Shown one piece after another: positions 30,633 through 44,500 of a stretch of 64,000 bases of DNA. The stretch lies in assembly GCA_949752745.1 (NCBI GenBank), contig OX457029.1, positions 43,634,500 through 43,698,499 on the forward strand. The letters are read 5' to 3'. Made by a program: the position numbers and the translations under genes. The stretch comes from Protula sp. h YS-2021 (Eukaryota > Annelida > Polychaeta > Sabellida > Serpulidae). The notes below the pieces were generated by a model that saw only the letters and a program-made list of their open reading frames with translations, was not told the origin of the DNA and searched no databases. How positions within the stretch are numbered: the first letter of the stretch is position 1; the number at the start of each line of letters is the position of its first letter.

Positions 30633-32845
30633 TGAGATCTGCGTTCTTCTTTGATTTTCTCCAGAGCTATTTTTTGTTGTTTACCCCATGACCAATCATT
30701 ATCCTTTTTGAGGAGTTCACGCAATGGCTGTGTCATGTTGGCGAGATCTAAGATAAACTTACCTAACTTGTTTGCCTTTCCTAAAAAACGACGTAGCTCT
30801 GTTATATTTGTGGGTGCAGGCATGTGTATGATAGCTTTTATCTTGCCGTCATCTGGCAAAATACAACTGGGACCAATATATGCATTACAAAACTTACCTC
30901 TGTGTTGGGAATTCACACTTGTTTGGATTTAGAGTGATTTCGGCACTTTGTAACTTCTCCAAAAACCGGAAATAGTTCTTGTCGGTGTGACGCAATGTCT
31001 TTGCTGTCCACCAATATATCGTTAATTTGAATATTGACATGTGGTTGTTGTCGCCCAATATCATGTATAACCTCCTGGAATACCTCTGACCCACTCGAAA
31101 TACCAAATGGAAGGCGTAAAAAGCAATATCTTCCAAATGTTGTGATGAATTGAGTTAGCCCCTGCGATTCCTCAGCCAGCAAGATCTGATAAAAGGAGCT
31201 ATTTGCGTAAAGTTTTGTAAATAATTTTGCGTACTGTAACTTGGCGAGTGTTGATTCGACTGTGTGAAGTTAATATCTGGGACGTATTACGTACTTGTTC
31301 AGATGAGTTAAATTGGCGAAAATGCGTACTTCTCCCGTTTTTGGTATTGAAACCAACACCATCCCAGCGCACCAGGGTGAAGCCTCGTTTGGTTCGAGAA
31401 GTCGAATTACCCATTGCTGTACCATGTCATCTAACGCTGTTTTAACCTTGGGCAACAATGGATGAGCAACTCTTCTTGGTGTATTTATTGCAAATAGCTG
31501 CGCATCCGGTTCGATTTGTATTTTGTACTCGAAATCTTTTACCATCCCTAATCCTGAAAATAATTTTGGGAACTTTTCCAGGACATTTTATTTAAAATCG
31601 GATTAAGTTATTGTACTCATAATGTCCTGAAAGTGGTCTTCATCCCTCACTTCGTGAATGCATTTCTGTTGCTTGGTTCTGCAGACCACCGCCCAGTGCC
31701 CCTTTTTCTTGCAGAAGTTGCACGTAGAATATTTCGCGGGACAATCTTGTTTGGAATGTTTGTTTTTACCACACCAGTGGCATGGCGTTGTTGTTGTTGA
31801 TGACGTCTTGGCGCTGCACGCGATTGGTGATTGGTTTTCACTGGTTTTTGTGTCTTAGAGTCCCTTTGGAATGGTTGTTTGCACACCATATTGGCTTGAG
31901 CGGGATTGGATGTGTTTAAAACGCGTAGACTGTCTTTGGAGCTTCCCGCGTTCGTGTCTTGTCTATAGCGTCTTGAAGTGTCAGATCTTTCTCACTCTGC
32001 AACTGTTCTGATAACTTTTTGTCTCTGATTCCAGCAACAATGCGATCACGTAACAGTTCTTCTTTCATGGCTCCATAATTACACTTTTCAATCTGGATCC
32101 ACAAGTCTTTTATGAAGTTGTCTACCGTATCATCAATGCCTTGACAACGATTGCTAAATTTGACACGTTCAAACACCAGGTTTTCTTCCCACTGAAGTGA
32201 GATTCAAATGTGTTTTTCACCGTCTGGTACGATTTCATCTCATCACTGGATAACTGGAAACTGGTTAAAATGTCTTCGCTTCGATACCCATGCAGTACAC
32301 CAGGGTGTTTACTTTTTCTTCAACATCAGTTATTTTGGCAGTGGCTAGATACCGCTCAAAACCAGTATGCAATCGGCCCCACTCCTCTGGCTTCTTGAAA
32401 TCAAACGTTTGGGGGGGCGGGAATTGCAATTGTTGCCATATCTTCTGTCTGTTGCGTTGAGTGCACTAAATTTGCAAGTGAGCTGAATCACTGATCCTAC
32501 ATATCTCTTTCAGCGTGGTCACCGCTGCCACCATTTTGTGATATTGAATGATGCGACTAGATTTGTGTTGAAATCTTTATTTACATCCAAGCCATCTCGG
32601 TTATTACGTCACATGGTCACATGACCAGATAGAACATATTCAGTAAACAATACCCAAGGGTGGATAGTTGTAACACTGTCAACAATATTACAGTTTTGGG
32701 TTCGTGGATCAACTGTTCACGGATACCGTTTACAACTTACCAGGTATAAGGTGGATGCCAGGAGTGGAGACTGAAACAGACTAAGTATTTATTTATTTAT
32801 TTTATTTTATTTGCGGACTCTCAAAAAAATATGAATAATGAGTTC
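30633..32845 (-). mobile_element. Duplicated partial gypsy copy (RT part, gag, LTR)
   Basis: Second unit of the tandem duplication. It contains the RT fragment (30916 to about 30640 and 31545-30913), the gag knuckle region (31647-31889), the gag segment 32176-31916, an LTR at 32534-32692 and the gag-relic flank 32693-32845. It lacks RNase H and integrase and has no LTR at its left end. Confidence 0.88.
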
Positions 32846-32849
32846 CATA

Positions 32850-33458
32850 CAAAAAAGAAAAAAAGATGATACGTGAGGATCAATAGAATCTACAGGTTTA
32901 CATTAATATATAGACAATTGAACCAAAATGTTCGAATTCTCGACCTATACAATAATATGCTATATAAAATGCTATGTATGATACAGTTGTCTGAGAGTTC
33001 GAGCCGACATATAAATCTGTAGATATATTTCCTGATAACAGCTAAACAACACTGAACATTTAGAAGAGTACATATCAAGCTAGAGCTTTCCTACTTAGAA
33101 ACCCCAGCGAACCGTTTACAAATATTATGATAAGCGGTGTTAAATCTGTTCATAGTGTATGCTTTAAAATTCCACCATAAGTGTGAGCAGTAAAAAGAAG
33201 AGCAATAGGATTTGAACAATGTCATTTTGACATCTAATGAACACATCGAGAACTTTCTCAATAAAGTGTTACCTTGCACGTGCAATTTACGTCTTTGTCT
33301 TTCAATGTCTACATCATCACTTAGATCAGATCGTTACTTATAATACATCCAAGATATTTGTACTGATTAACAACAGTCAAAGGCTTTCCGCACAGTAGAA
33401 AGGTTGGAATATGTACAAATTTTAAAGATTTCGATCTAAGTATTGAGCATGATCTTTA

Positions 33459-33460
<2 letters not shown>
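32850..33460 (-). pseudogene. 5'-truncated LINE reverse transcriptase relic
   Basis: The minus-strand translation shows the C-terminal part of a non-LTR RT: KYLGCIISND near 33340, then RQRRKLHVQGNTLLRKF (about 33300-33240), LFKSYCSSFYCSHLWW and an YIYRFICRLE-like region near 33000. A frame change occurs around 33310 and a stop follows FAGVSK. This type of sequence is common in mollusc, cnidarian and fish genomes. Only the 3' end of the element remains. Confidence 0.75.
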
Positions 33461-33526
<66 letters not shown>

Positions 33527-33560
33527 TCTCTCTGTCTTTCACTCTCTCCCTCTCTCTTCC
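33461..33560. repeat. TC microsatellite
   Basis: A perfect (TC)n run at 33461-33521, then imperfect to about 33560. It lies directly beside the truncated LINE. Confidence 0.95.
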
Positions 33561-36500
33561 CCTTTAAAGCTAGTGAAACTCAGACCTGCCTTAATAAAAG
33601 ACCAATTATATTTTTAAAACCTTATAAAACCAGTTAAAGTGCACGAAAGTTTATCAGTGGCAAACAAATCGTTTCAATTTGATTAATGGGTTTTTATATC
33701 ACAATCAGTCAAGGTCAGAAAAGATTGATCGGTTGACTGTCCGTCATCAAAACGGACTTTCTTCTGATTCTAATAAAGACGGTAATTGAACATCCAAAAA
33801 TTATATGAATATTTTATGTCAAGTGCCACTCGATATGAAAAGAGTTTGTTGACATTTAAAACTATTCAACGTAATCAAAGGAATTTTTTAATAGTTAATA
33901 CTGCCATTAACATCACATGTTTATGATTTTAAAAGGTCATTCAAACTTACCTAGGACTTTCTATAATTAACTTCTATATGGCAAAAGCACTATTACTCTG
34001 TGTCTGTGAACGGACTTTAAAGAAATTCGCTGTGTATGTTGGCATAGATTCTTTTTTCCAACTAATTTCCAACTACAGAAGTCGCTTAAGGTCAGCGCTT
34101 GATTTTAAATTTTTTCTACTAAAGCTGCTGATTTTTTTGTGGTTCAAATGCTTCTTGTGTTCACGCCCCATCAAACAGACTACGACAAAAATTCCAACCA
34201 GGTTGCAAATTTCAACACGCACATTGTGCTGACTAAGACTGTTGGCTAGGTATTATAACTGATAAAATAGAGATAGCTGGTTTGCATTCGGAACCTGGCA
34301 ATAAAAATGAGCAGCAAGCGATTCTTACAGAATTGATATCATAAGCTTGTAATAATTTTCATGTTGATAGTTTGCAAAGGAAGAATTGTTATTCAAGTAT
34401 ATATCTCTGGAAGAAATAAAAGTGTTTTATAATCATTTGAACATTTCCAGTGAAACAAGACGTATTTAATTTTCTGTTAGATGTTTGCCTTTCAGTAATA
34501 ATTTTTCTTCTCCGCTTAAAACATCTTTCTTCGTATTTCTATTTTGCTGAAATTTATTGTCTATAAATATCTCTTCATTTAATACAGCAAATTTTAGATA
34601 AACAAATAAATAAATTTTTACAATGCTTCAAAAGTAACAAATGCACAAAAAACATAGAAAATTTTTCATGCTTGAAGAGGAATTCAATCGTGTATAAAAA
34701 TTACAGCACAATGTATTTCAGGCTTTCGCAGAGTTCCACAGATGCCGTTGGTGATTTTTCGGTAGAACTTTTGCACCTAGCAACTTGTAAACTGTCATGG
34801 CGGCGGATGGCATATTTTTTTTAAAGAGTTGATAAAAGGAAACTAATTCAACTAGGTATATGTGGTTGAATAATTTTAAATATAAAAAATACTTTTCTGA
34901 ATGTAGGAATGACTGGTCTGCATTTAATTTAAAACTGAAGGCTTTGGTATAACTTCACAGGTGCTAATGACAAGTGTCCCAAAAAGGTTACAAGCTCCTA
35001 CACGGACTACTGCATACCAGGAGCTTCCATGCAAGTGCTAAATTAATCGCATTCGTAGAATACAGTCCTGGATATTTTGGTAAACGTAATTTCAGGAATT
35101 AGTTCAAAGAAGAGACTCCCAATGTACCCTTTTTCAAAAACAGCACATTTTTAATTGGTACAAGTACGAGTAGTCCCGGTGGACCATTTATGTTTTCCTA
35201 CATCTTGCTGGGAAGAAAGCAAGAGTCATCCAGGGCTGTTTAATGGGCTGTATAAGCCAAATCACACTTTGTGTGTTTCGAATAAAATGCGTAAGAATTT
35301 TGAATTTCGACTGCAAAGAAACCGGGGTAAAAATGAAAGAAATGCTAGAAAAATATAGAAGAAATATCGCAAAAACAGCTTATACTCGGAATATAAAAGA
35401 AATTGAAACTTGAAACTATTTGTTAATAAATTTTTAAAATAGCATACCCGATGGCTCTTTGGTGCAAGAGAAATTGACATTTAGTCGAAACCGCCCTATC
35501 ATTTCTTTTGGCGCACTATTTTCGACATTGACGAAACTTCGAAATTAAAAAAAAGTGGTTTCACAATTGGATATTTATTGTTGTCATGGGCGTTAATTGG
35601 GGTGTCTAAATGCAACAACCAAAAAAACTATTTTTCTCAGTAAAAATTGCATTTTACAATAAAAATCATGCGCCGTAAAAATCATGTGTCATGTTCCTTT
35701 CCAAATTTACGACATTGGCCCGTGTCCGGTACCTAAATGTACAAAGTTGAGATCCGTGGCAAGTTTTGTTATCGGAACAGTGGCTTGCTGTCATACGAAG
35801 GCCTCAAGAGGCATCTTGGACTAATATGTCCTTCAGAAAAGACACATTCTAGAATAGAAGCACAATTTTGTAGTGAGTAAAGTATATTTTTGGTGGGGTT
35901 CTAGTATAGGCCCGTTAAGTCCCACAACAACATAGATACTCTATTGCAAAATAATTCATTTTTATTCAAATTTAGGGGATTCGTTGATGTTAAATAGAAT
36001 GCGTCGCAATTCTCAGTGTCCATTTCGAGAAAAAGTCCAATAAAAATGGAACATGTGTAGCAAACTGGACCGACATAAGCCAAATCACACTTTGGGCGTT
36101 TCAAATAAAATGCGCAAGGTTGTTAAAAACATGATTGCTCTGTGCTGCGAGAAAAATTTGAGATTTAGGCGAAATCTGTGAATCATTTCTTTCATTTTTT
36201 ACCCGAAACGCAGAATTTTTGCGCATTTTATTCGGAACGCCCAAAGTGATTTGCCTGATTGTGCACCAGAGAATTTAGCGGATGTGTGACCCGTTCTAAA
36301 AGATTTCGCAGGGCATTGCCGTACTTTTGCGAGATTAGTCAGCCTATGCATATGCTATCTGGAATCGGGAAGGAACCAGAATTTAAGTTAAATAGATGGA
36401 AACAGGCCTTTAACGTTTCAGTTGAATACTATATCTGTCGTATGGACTATGCCATGAGTTTTTGCAAAATTGTTATGCATGAAAAATAACAAATCTGGCC

Positions 36501-38409
36501 ATCAGCTGTTTGTTGTGAGCGTCGCTATGTTATTTTCTGCTACATGGTTTGTTCTGCCACATAGCTGATTCGTTCCGGTATGCTTCCATCTTTCTTCTGT
36601 TATGTTGTCCATTTAATATAATACGCGCACTCACAGTAAATATATACTTAACAGGAGCTAGAATGAAGAATTGCAGCATCAACAACATAAGTTGACCCCT
36701 ATGGTAAAAACGATGTTAAGCATATTGTGACCCATTGAATCAAATGTCATCATGTAAATACCTCATGATATTAATTTGTAACATATGTTTACCATATGAA
36801 TACATTTTTAGGGAAGATTGCCAGTGTTGCTTTGGTGAACGTGAGCGGATTTTATTTGTCCATTTTTACCCAAACTTCACTTCTTGGAGACTTCGGCTTG
36901 ATATATGCAAACTATTGCAAATAAGCTACAGTGTATTTGCTTTATATGGTTTGCTTTTATATGCTTTTGTGGGGTTTTGTATGCTTAATCTTGCATCAAA
37001 AGCAAACCTGAATATGTAAACTGTACAAGAACCACTAAACCATTTTCGATGGTATTCAGTTATTTTAGATACGGACCATTTATTCACTTATTCCTACTGT
37101 ACACAGGGGAATATCCCCATAAAGTTTCCGTTTTATCAAATATTCTGGTGCTACTGGTGTCTGTGTCGGAACGTTAATATATACTTTAACTTTAGTCAAT
37201 CGTTGTGGCAGCTTGACAAGTTTGAGTTTTGCTGATGACACTTGATTGGGTCATTCCTGGGGTGCTAGTTAGGAAATTGTAAGGAGAGTCAGGAAAAAAA
37301 TACGCGCGAGTCAGGAAAAGTCAGGAAAAAGTCAGGATTTTCTCTTCCGGATCAGTAAACTGTACGATATGGATGTAAACTACAACATTTGTTATTGCTT
37401 TCAAACGTTTTGCAGTCTCAGTGGTGACTCTTTCAAAGACTTAACCTTACTATTTGTGAAGGCATCTACGTAACATTGCATTAACATATATGGTTACACA
37501 TTGGGTTTGTAGCCTGAAACAATTCGTTATCCATTTCAATTACACTTGCGGGAATCTGGTTAAGTGTAACGATGGTGGGAAGAAGGAAGTACGAGGCAAA
37601 ATTAAGGGCTATGGGATCCTCGGAACCCGCTGATTTCCAGCCTTGTTTTCGTTACATAAGCAAGAACTTTATATTTTTATTTAAGTCGAGGTTGTTACTT
37701 AAGAAAAAGTGATAAAAAGTTGAATAAAAAGAAAAAAACGTATTGCCATTTTGTCTTAAAAAAAAAAGAAATAGCTCGAAATGTACTTAATGAGATAATC
37801 TGGTGATATGAGGCATGATAGGCCGTTTGAAAGCCTGTAATATCCTAAGCTGAGTGTTATGTTAAGTATTTCAATGTATACTCTCCATATGATATCTGTA
37901 TATGTGTAAAGTCACAGCTTTCATAGGCCAGTAAAAAGTCAGGGGAGGAAAACGTTCTGGGAATCCTGTGGCAACCCTGTCGTTCGTAGTTGTCATGGTA
38001 ACTTAGATTTGGTTCAGTGCACACAAAAACACTACTGAATTGTCAAAGGAGATAAAAGCTTACTAAAGCACATAAAAGCTTCTTTTTGGAAAACCCTTCA
38101 AGAACAAGACAATCACCAAGTCGCAGTATTTCAAAAATTGCTTTTGTACGAACGTTTCGTGCGGGATGCATTGTGCCCTGGAAAGTTAAATAACAGCAAA
38201 ACCGAAGTACTTTTTCAAGGCAAATCTTTTCTGCAACTCGTTTTAATCAGTTTAAGCGAGATATTCATGTGGTACATATTATTAATTTTGAAGCAAGTTT
38301 GGGGGCATATTGCATACTTTACCTAGGATATGACAAGTCATTTTTAAGTTATCCATCTTGAGGTTTTAATTAGTTCATCTAATAGTTTTCTGTGATGTTC
38401 CTGTTGCAG
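33561..38409. other. 4.8 kb without a recognisable gene
   Basis: AT-rich sequence between the LINE relic and the first recognised dynein exon. It may hold the dynein promoter and 5' untranslated exons. Repeats related to a foldback element occur at 35256-35345 and 36079-36255. A GTCAGGAAAA motif is repeated at about 37288-37338. Confidence 0.5.
36079..36255. repeat. Foldback (MITE-like) element, about 177 bp
   Basis: An arm at 36079-36117 (CCAAATCACACTTTGGGCGT and on to AATAAAATGCGCAA) is found in inverted form at 36219-36255. A related direct copy starts at 35256. The structure looks like a small non-autonomous inverted-repeat element. No target duplication was identified. Confidence 0.55.
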
Positions 38410-38964
38410 GAACCAGATATATTTGTAATAAACGAGATGGATGAAAAGCTGAAATGGCTGGAGACGAGGATAAGCTCTTCTCTCAGACCAAGAAATGAAG
38501 ATCTGAAGAATCTCTTTGCAAATGATGAGAACAGGTATGACGTCTCTTTCTTTATTTTGCCAGCCCAGAGATTTTTACGGGTTTGTGAACAAGAACGACT
38601 ACCAGCACCTTTAGTTGCCAGCAATAATTGCTCTGCCTGCTACGGCCTTATTCATCATTGTTTTAGATGTAGCGATATGTATTGTTCAGTTTCAAAGAAC
38701 TAAAATGCACTGGTCTATCAATCTGAAAGTTTTGCTTTCTGATTCTGGAGTAGTTTCATTAATTTTCCTGGAGTAACATCGTTGCCTGATATTATTGTGA
38801 AAATAAATAAGATAAATAAATAAATGAAATTAGAAAAATCAACAACTGTGTTTAGCTTCCTCCATCATTCATGGTCGTTGAATAGCTGAAATTGACTAGG
38901 CCGGGAGTTTTGTACGTATCTTTTAAATTTTCCTTTAATGAATCGCTGTAGGTTATAAATTGTA

Positions 38965-38995
<31 letters not shown>

Positions 38996-41576
38996 AAAAA
39001 AAAAAAAAAACAAAAAAAAAAAACACCTGATCCTCGCTTTGATTTCAGACTGTCGTTTCACGAGTTTATAAACAATGAAGATGTGAGGCGCCTGTTCGTG
39101 TATGTACGCCCACCACGGCAGCTAATTGCCGCACTACAGCCGCCACATGATCTCAGGGCAAAGTCCATATTCTTCCTCAAAAACAACGTGGGCGTGAAAC
39201 TGAGCAAAGATAATATGGGTAAGCCGGCTGTGTAAATTTTGCTTGGAGAAAAAATCTTTTGTGGCAGATATGCTTTAAAAAAAAACTGCTGGTGTTTTAA
39301 ACGAATCTTAATTTTTCCGAAGCCTGCTATAAGGCAGGAAAGTTCAAATGAAATTTAAAAACTCTAATGTTTGATTAAAAATACAAGTTCGCCATTGTAC
39401 AGGTAACTTATTACCCTTTGTTTGTTAGGTTTGGATGTTCGCGTACATTTTACCAATAAATACAGCTTTGCTATCCTCTATACATTTGCGAAACTACCTT
39501 TGGAGCTGAACAAAATATATTTCAGTTTCAGATCTGAAATCTTGTCTTTTTGCTTACTATTAACAAGTTTGTGATTGAGCTGTAAGCGCAGGTATAAGTA
39601 TTTAGCGGAGTCTTATTTTTCATCTTTGATAATTTCAGGTATAATTGTTTATGAGTTTTTCCTCTTTTATCCTAGACGAGGAAGTGATGTACATGGACTG
39701 CGGTGACAATGCGCTAATGCAGCTGGACATGCTAACACGCGAGATCTACCTGCCGCTGCTCTGTTCAGACACGACCCACGCGGCGTCACATGGCGTCAAT
39801 GCCGACAAGCTCATGGACATACTGCACCGGCTCATGTCACACGTGGAGACCATTCAGGGACATACTGAGGTAATGTCTACTTAAGATATACACTGTGTAT
39901 TTAGCAATGGTTTCCTTGAGTTAAATTTGTGAATAATAGTGTGGTGTAGGGACTGCTGTTAATGTTGTAGCCACAGGAACTAATTAACTATGTTTCAGTT
40001 TTAAGTATTATGGATCAGTCTTAGTTTAAGTGATAAGAGTAAGCTTTAGGGCCAGGTTAGGTATCAGCCACACTTTACCAGTGTGTTCTTATCATACACC
40101 CTGGTGGCATTGAGTAGACGTATTTCAAATAATATACAATTGAATTTGAGTTTGATTATTGTTTCTGAGGAGAATATGAAACCTTTACATTAGAATAAGC
40201 TTTGAAATTTTTATTTTTTATTTTATTATCTTAACTTAAAGTTTAAAAAAAGCTTTTAATATTTATTGATTTTACCAGGGGGAGATAATTCTGCCATTGC
40301 CATCGATCGAGGTGTTAGCGGAGGCCGCAGAGAACGCAAGTAGGCGGGGCGCCGTCCTGCACGTGCTCGAGACCACTGTCATTGGCTGGATCAAACAAAT
40401 CAAGGTAGTTCCCCATTTAACGTCTTTTCTACAAAAGTTATTGATATTTTGAGAACTAAAACAGTAAGTTTTTTTTTCTTGGGGGGGGGGGGGGAGGGGG
40501 AGGTTGGGGTTTATCGATTTCATGGGTTGGAGCTAAAAAGAAATATATCTAAAAATGACTTTGTAGTGTTTAATAAAACAAGAGTTTCTAACCGAAATCC
40601 GTTTGCCTTTCTAGGGATTACTAAAGCACGACCCAATAGCGGATATTGAACGGCAGTCGGGTGACTTCCCGGGGCCCCTAGATGAAGTCATGCTGTGGAG
40701 GACAAGGCTTGCAAAGCTGCACTCTATCAATCAACAACTGGACTCCCCAGTTGCTCAAGACATACTGAGAAATCTGGATGAAGCGAATAGCACATACGCC
40801 CATTCCTTCCAAAACGTTAGAAAAGACATTGACAAGGTGAATGATCCCTTGATATAAGTACACGGTTAGTTTGCAAATAAAGTCACTTGATTTTCCTAGT
40901 ATTTCAAGTACTGCCATTGTTGATACTGGAAACCGGGTGTTCAGAGGAAGGAAGAACACGAAAAAGGGAACTCGTGGGTTTGGCAAATTTGATTGATTTA
41001 TTAGTTATGCACAGTAGTTATTGTCTTTTTTTAAATAAACTTTTCAAACAAGCCACTGCTGTTATTGTATAGTCTATTGATGAAACCGACGAGAACCTGA
41101 AGTTTTTGAAAACGATGCTGTCGTGGTTTGAGGATCTACACGAGTGCCTGGATCCGCATCAGCTGCTCAAGCTTTTCCCGCCACTCATCCACACATTGCT
41201 CCTGGTCTGGCAAAACTCCAAGTAAGGATCAATCACTGGAATGCGCACTGTTAATTATGTTTGCATTGGTTGGAGAAAACAAAACTGCGTGTAAAAACAC
41301 TGTTAATGTATTTTAAGAAGGATGTTAATAGCTTAAACTGCCTTCTGTAACCTCGTTTTAAGTTAATGAGAAGTGTCACCTGTGCTACAAGATCAAGTCC
41401 TCGGTGTTGTTTGAAATTTATTCCATAAATTCGGCTGCTTATATTAAAACAATATTTTTGCCAGATATTATCACCAGTTCGACAAGTTTCACAACTTATT
41501 GCGGCTGATTTCCAACGAAGTAGTGCACAGAGCAGAGGCTATGGTAGGCGAAGACGTGCTCAGGGAACCACTAGAG
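38410..41576 (+). CDS. Dynein heavy chain exons 1-7 (N-terminus and early tail)
   Basis: Exons: 38410-38534, 39049-39218, 39676-39869, 40279-40404, 40615-40836, 41073-41221, 41465-41576. Exon 1 carries MDEKLKWLETRISSSLRP, like the very start of DNAH9-type chains. Exon 2 has VYVRPPRQLIAAL and IFFLKNNVGVKLSKDNM. Exon 4 has LPLPSIEV and VIGWIKQIK. Exon 5 begins the DHC_N1 domain (GPLDEVMLWRTRLAKL). Exon 6 has LKFLKTMLSWFEDLHE. Phases run 2,1,0,0,0,2,0 at the exon ends and all junctions match. Long A runs sit in the intron before exon 2. Confidence 0.88.
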
Positions 41577-44500
41577 GTATGCTTCACAATCGTGCTTGGG
41601 TCTCACAGTTTAATATGCAAAGCAAAAAAAAAAAAAAAAATCAATGTTGTACTGTATAGAGATTATATTTAATTATACAATTAGATGATCCTTAATAAAA
41701 ATTAATTTACCAATTTATTTCTAAACATCTTCCAAGCCTTGCTTTCGTTGTTGCTTTTGCTAATTCAACCACTTATAGAGCTGCCTTGATTTTTTTTTTT
41801 GTAGTCGTATTCAAAGTTGAAGGAGGCGCTGCGCGTGTGTGCAGCATTTCGGGGAACTTATCTAGACTACAGGGACAAAGCTGAGGTTATCAATGAACGA
41901 AACAAGAAAGAACACGATGAGAAAATGTAAGTTGTGTGATATCCAGACACTTGGCCCAGAGACATTTGGACCAGCAGCATTTGGACCAGAGACATTTGAG
42001 CCAGAGACATTTTGAGAACCATAAAACCTGAATGTCACACTTTTCACTTCTGGCCAGGATGTCTTTGGCTCAATTGTCTGTTGACCAAATGTCACTTGGC
42101 GAAATGTCGCTGGTCTCAATGCCATGGATTCAAGTTAATTTCTCTGTATTTTAATTCTGACAGGAATCTGCAGATGGTCGTTGAAGACAAAATATTATTT
42201 AAGATGAAGACAGAACATATTTGGAGCAGACCTCACATGAAAACTTGTGAAAAAGAGCGCTGCATTCATTATCGCCGTGTACTGTATATTTATGTTTTTA
42301 CTTCATCTAACTCGTTCTTTGTACCAATAACTTTTGCACTGTTTGCATAAGAACGACCCTGATTGTCTATGTTTTTGTAGGCATCATAGACCTCAAGGCT
42401 ATCAGTTATTCAGTACAAAAATGTACGGGCCACAAGCGTATACACCGCGCTACGGCCTGAAAGACAAAGACGCGGATGAATACGACGACACTCAGGAAGA
42501 ACTGACAAAAGATAGTCCGTGGCCGCCGAGAAACGCGCCAGCTTTTGATTTACTCAACGCCTTTATGGAGAGGTTAGTAAATCTTTGGTACTGGATGGAA
42601 TGAATATGAATTTATTATGATTTATCATGTTGATATTTTGATGAAGAGTACTGATGGAGCGCTGGATCTGTGCGAGAAATTTTATTTTTTAAACATTTGA
42701 GGTAAGTGTTGAGAAATGACAATTTTGTTGTGTGTCTAGGTGTAATGATGTCCTGGAACTTGTCCAGACGACACGTCACTTCCGGTTGCTAGCTGACGCA
42801 GCAGAAGTGGGAGGTGCCGGCAGCCAGAGTCTGGATGCCTTGGTGAAAGAGATCCATACCAAGTATGCGTCCGCTATGGATCAGTTCTTCTCAAAAGTCT
42901 CCAATGTGCTGGCCATAGATGGGACACAAGCGTTTGAAAAGGCCTTCTTCACATTCAGGACAATTGTGAAGGCAAGCGTATATATCAGTTGTTATCATTG
43001 CTGTTAATTTTAAAGAAAACACTGTGAGGTTAATTCTTTGTTTTGTCTTTCAACAGTGCAACAGCTACTGAGAGGACTCATGGCAAACAGAAACACTAAC
43101 ATACTGATTACTGCAGAGTAGATTGGCTAATATAACTGAAAATAACTTAAATAAGTACAGCAACTGACTGAGATATACCTAAGATTTTGTGGTATTTTCA
43201 GTGCCACATTTGGCCATAGTAATTCCATGCCATGTGTCTTTTGACAGGACTTGGAGAAAAAGATATCAGAAGTGCTACGTCAAGCTTTCACGCAGTGTCC
43301 CACGATCGGTGCTCAGCTGCGCCTGCTGGAGGTGTTTGAAGGAATAAGTGGGCGGGAGCTCGTGCAGGTAAACTACGCGGGAAACAACATAAGAAAAAGC
43401 GTGCTTTGTGAAAACCAAGTTCTGTTGAAAAAATTATTATGTGGTTGAGTAATTTGAATTTGAGTAAATTATGCTGAATGTTGCAGATACACCTGAAGGA
43501 CAAGGACAATCAGCTGGTGACGTCATTCACGGAGGAACTCATCACGGTGCGTAATATGTTCCACGCAAGCGCCAAAAAGCCGCCCCTACACGCGAACATG
43601 CCGGCCGTCGTGAGCAAACTGATGTGGGTCTGGGCCCTCAAAGAGCGCATCAATGTGAGAATCCTTTCTTAATATTTATGAACTATTTCATTTTGCTAAA
43701 ATGTGTTAAGTATAAGTATGCTATTTTCTGCAGGAAAAAAGTAAATAAAAGCAAGAAAAAATGGTATTCTAAGTAAATAAAAACCGGACTATTCCTGGCA
43801 AAAACGGCATTGAAAAATGTTTTCAACAAAGTGCTTACATCTTAGGGTCCCATGCAAAAGATGAAGAAGGTGAGTCCTCACTCGCTAGAGGGCGACTTAG
43901 GCTGGCAGCTGAGAGATGCCTATGCTGAGGCCATGGCTGACCTTGACAAGTACGTCTCATTTGCATATTGTTGCTTTTAGTTGCATATTTCATTGCATTT
44001 TTTATGAAATTTGGAAATTGTGTTTCATTTAAAAACTAAGCATTTGTTTCTTTGATACAAAAGGGGTTAAACAATATGTACATATTTGTATACCGCAGAT
44101 TTGAAACAAGGATTGTAAATGACTGGCAACTCCATGTCACAGCCGAACTTACAGACAGGCTGAAGCAGCCATTACTGGTAGGCTATATCCCAACTCCCAC
44201 CCCCCCCCCCTGTCCCATAGAAGCGCACAATTTATAAATTGTTGTTTTTATCTAGAGTTAGTACAAGTTAACAAGAAATAGCTTCTTTAACTTGTTTAAT
44301 TAACCGAAATTCCGCCTAAAATTGAACTGAATCAACCTATTTTCGCTTCAAGGAGTACAGTTAACGGCACAGTTAACTTTTGTGAATACTGGTGCTGATG
44401 ATGAAAAAGTACAGGTGATTTAGTAAAATTTCAATTTTCACTTTTAATATTTTCTCTATTTTCTCTGGATTTCGTTTATTCGACACCGTTTATTCAACAG

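Larger units (their letters stand above)
28418..32845. repeat. 2.2-kb head-to-tail tandem duplication
   Basis: Unit 1 is 28418-30632 (2,215 bp) and unit 2 is 30633-32845 (2,213 bp). They are almost identical: I noticed one substitution (about 28803 versus 31022, giving D or N in the RT motif) and a G run shorter by two in unit 2. Each unit carries the RT half, gag and 5' LTR of the second gypsy element plus 153 bp of flank. Unit 1 joins unit 2 directly at 30632/30633. Confidence 0.93.

Noticed and set aside
33443..33637. Ser-Leu repeat ORF
   Set aside because: It is a translation of the TC microsatellite.
41862..42125. 87-codon minus-strand ORF with SGP repeats
   Set aside because: It arises from the intronic 15-bp repeat and overlaps dynein exon 8 in antisense.
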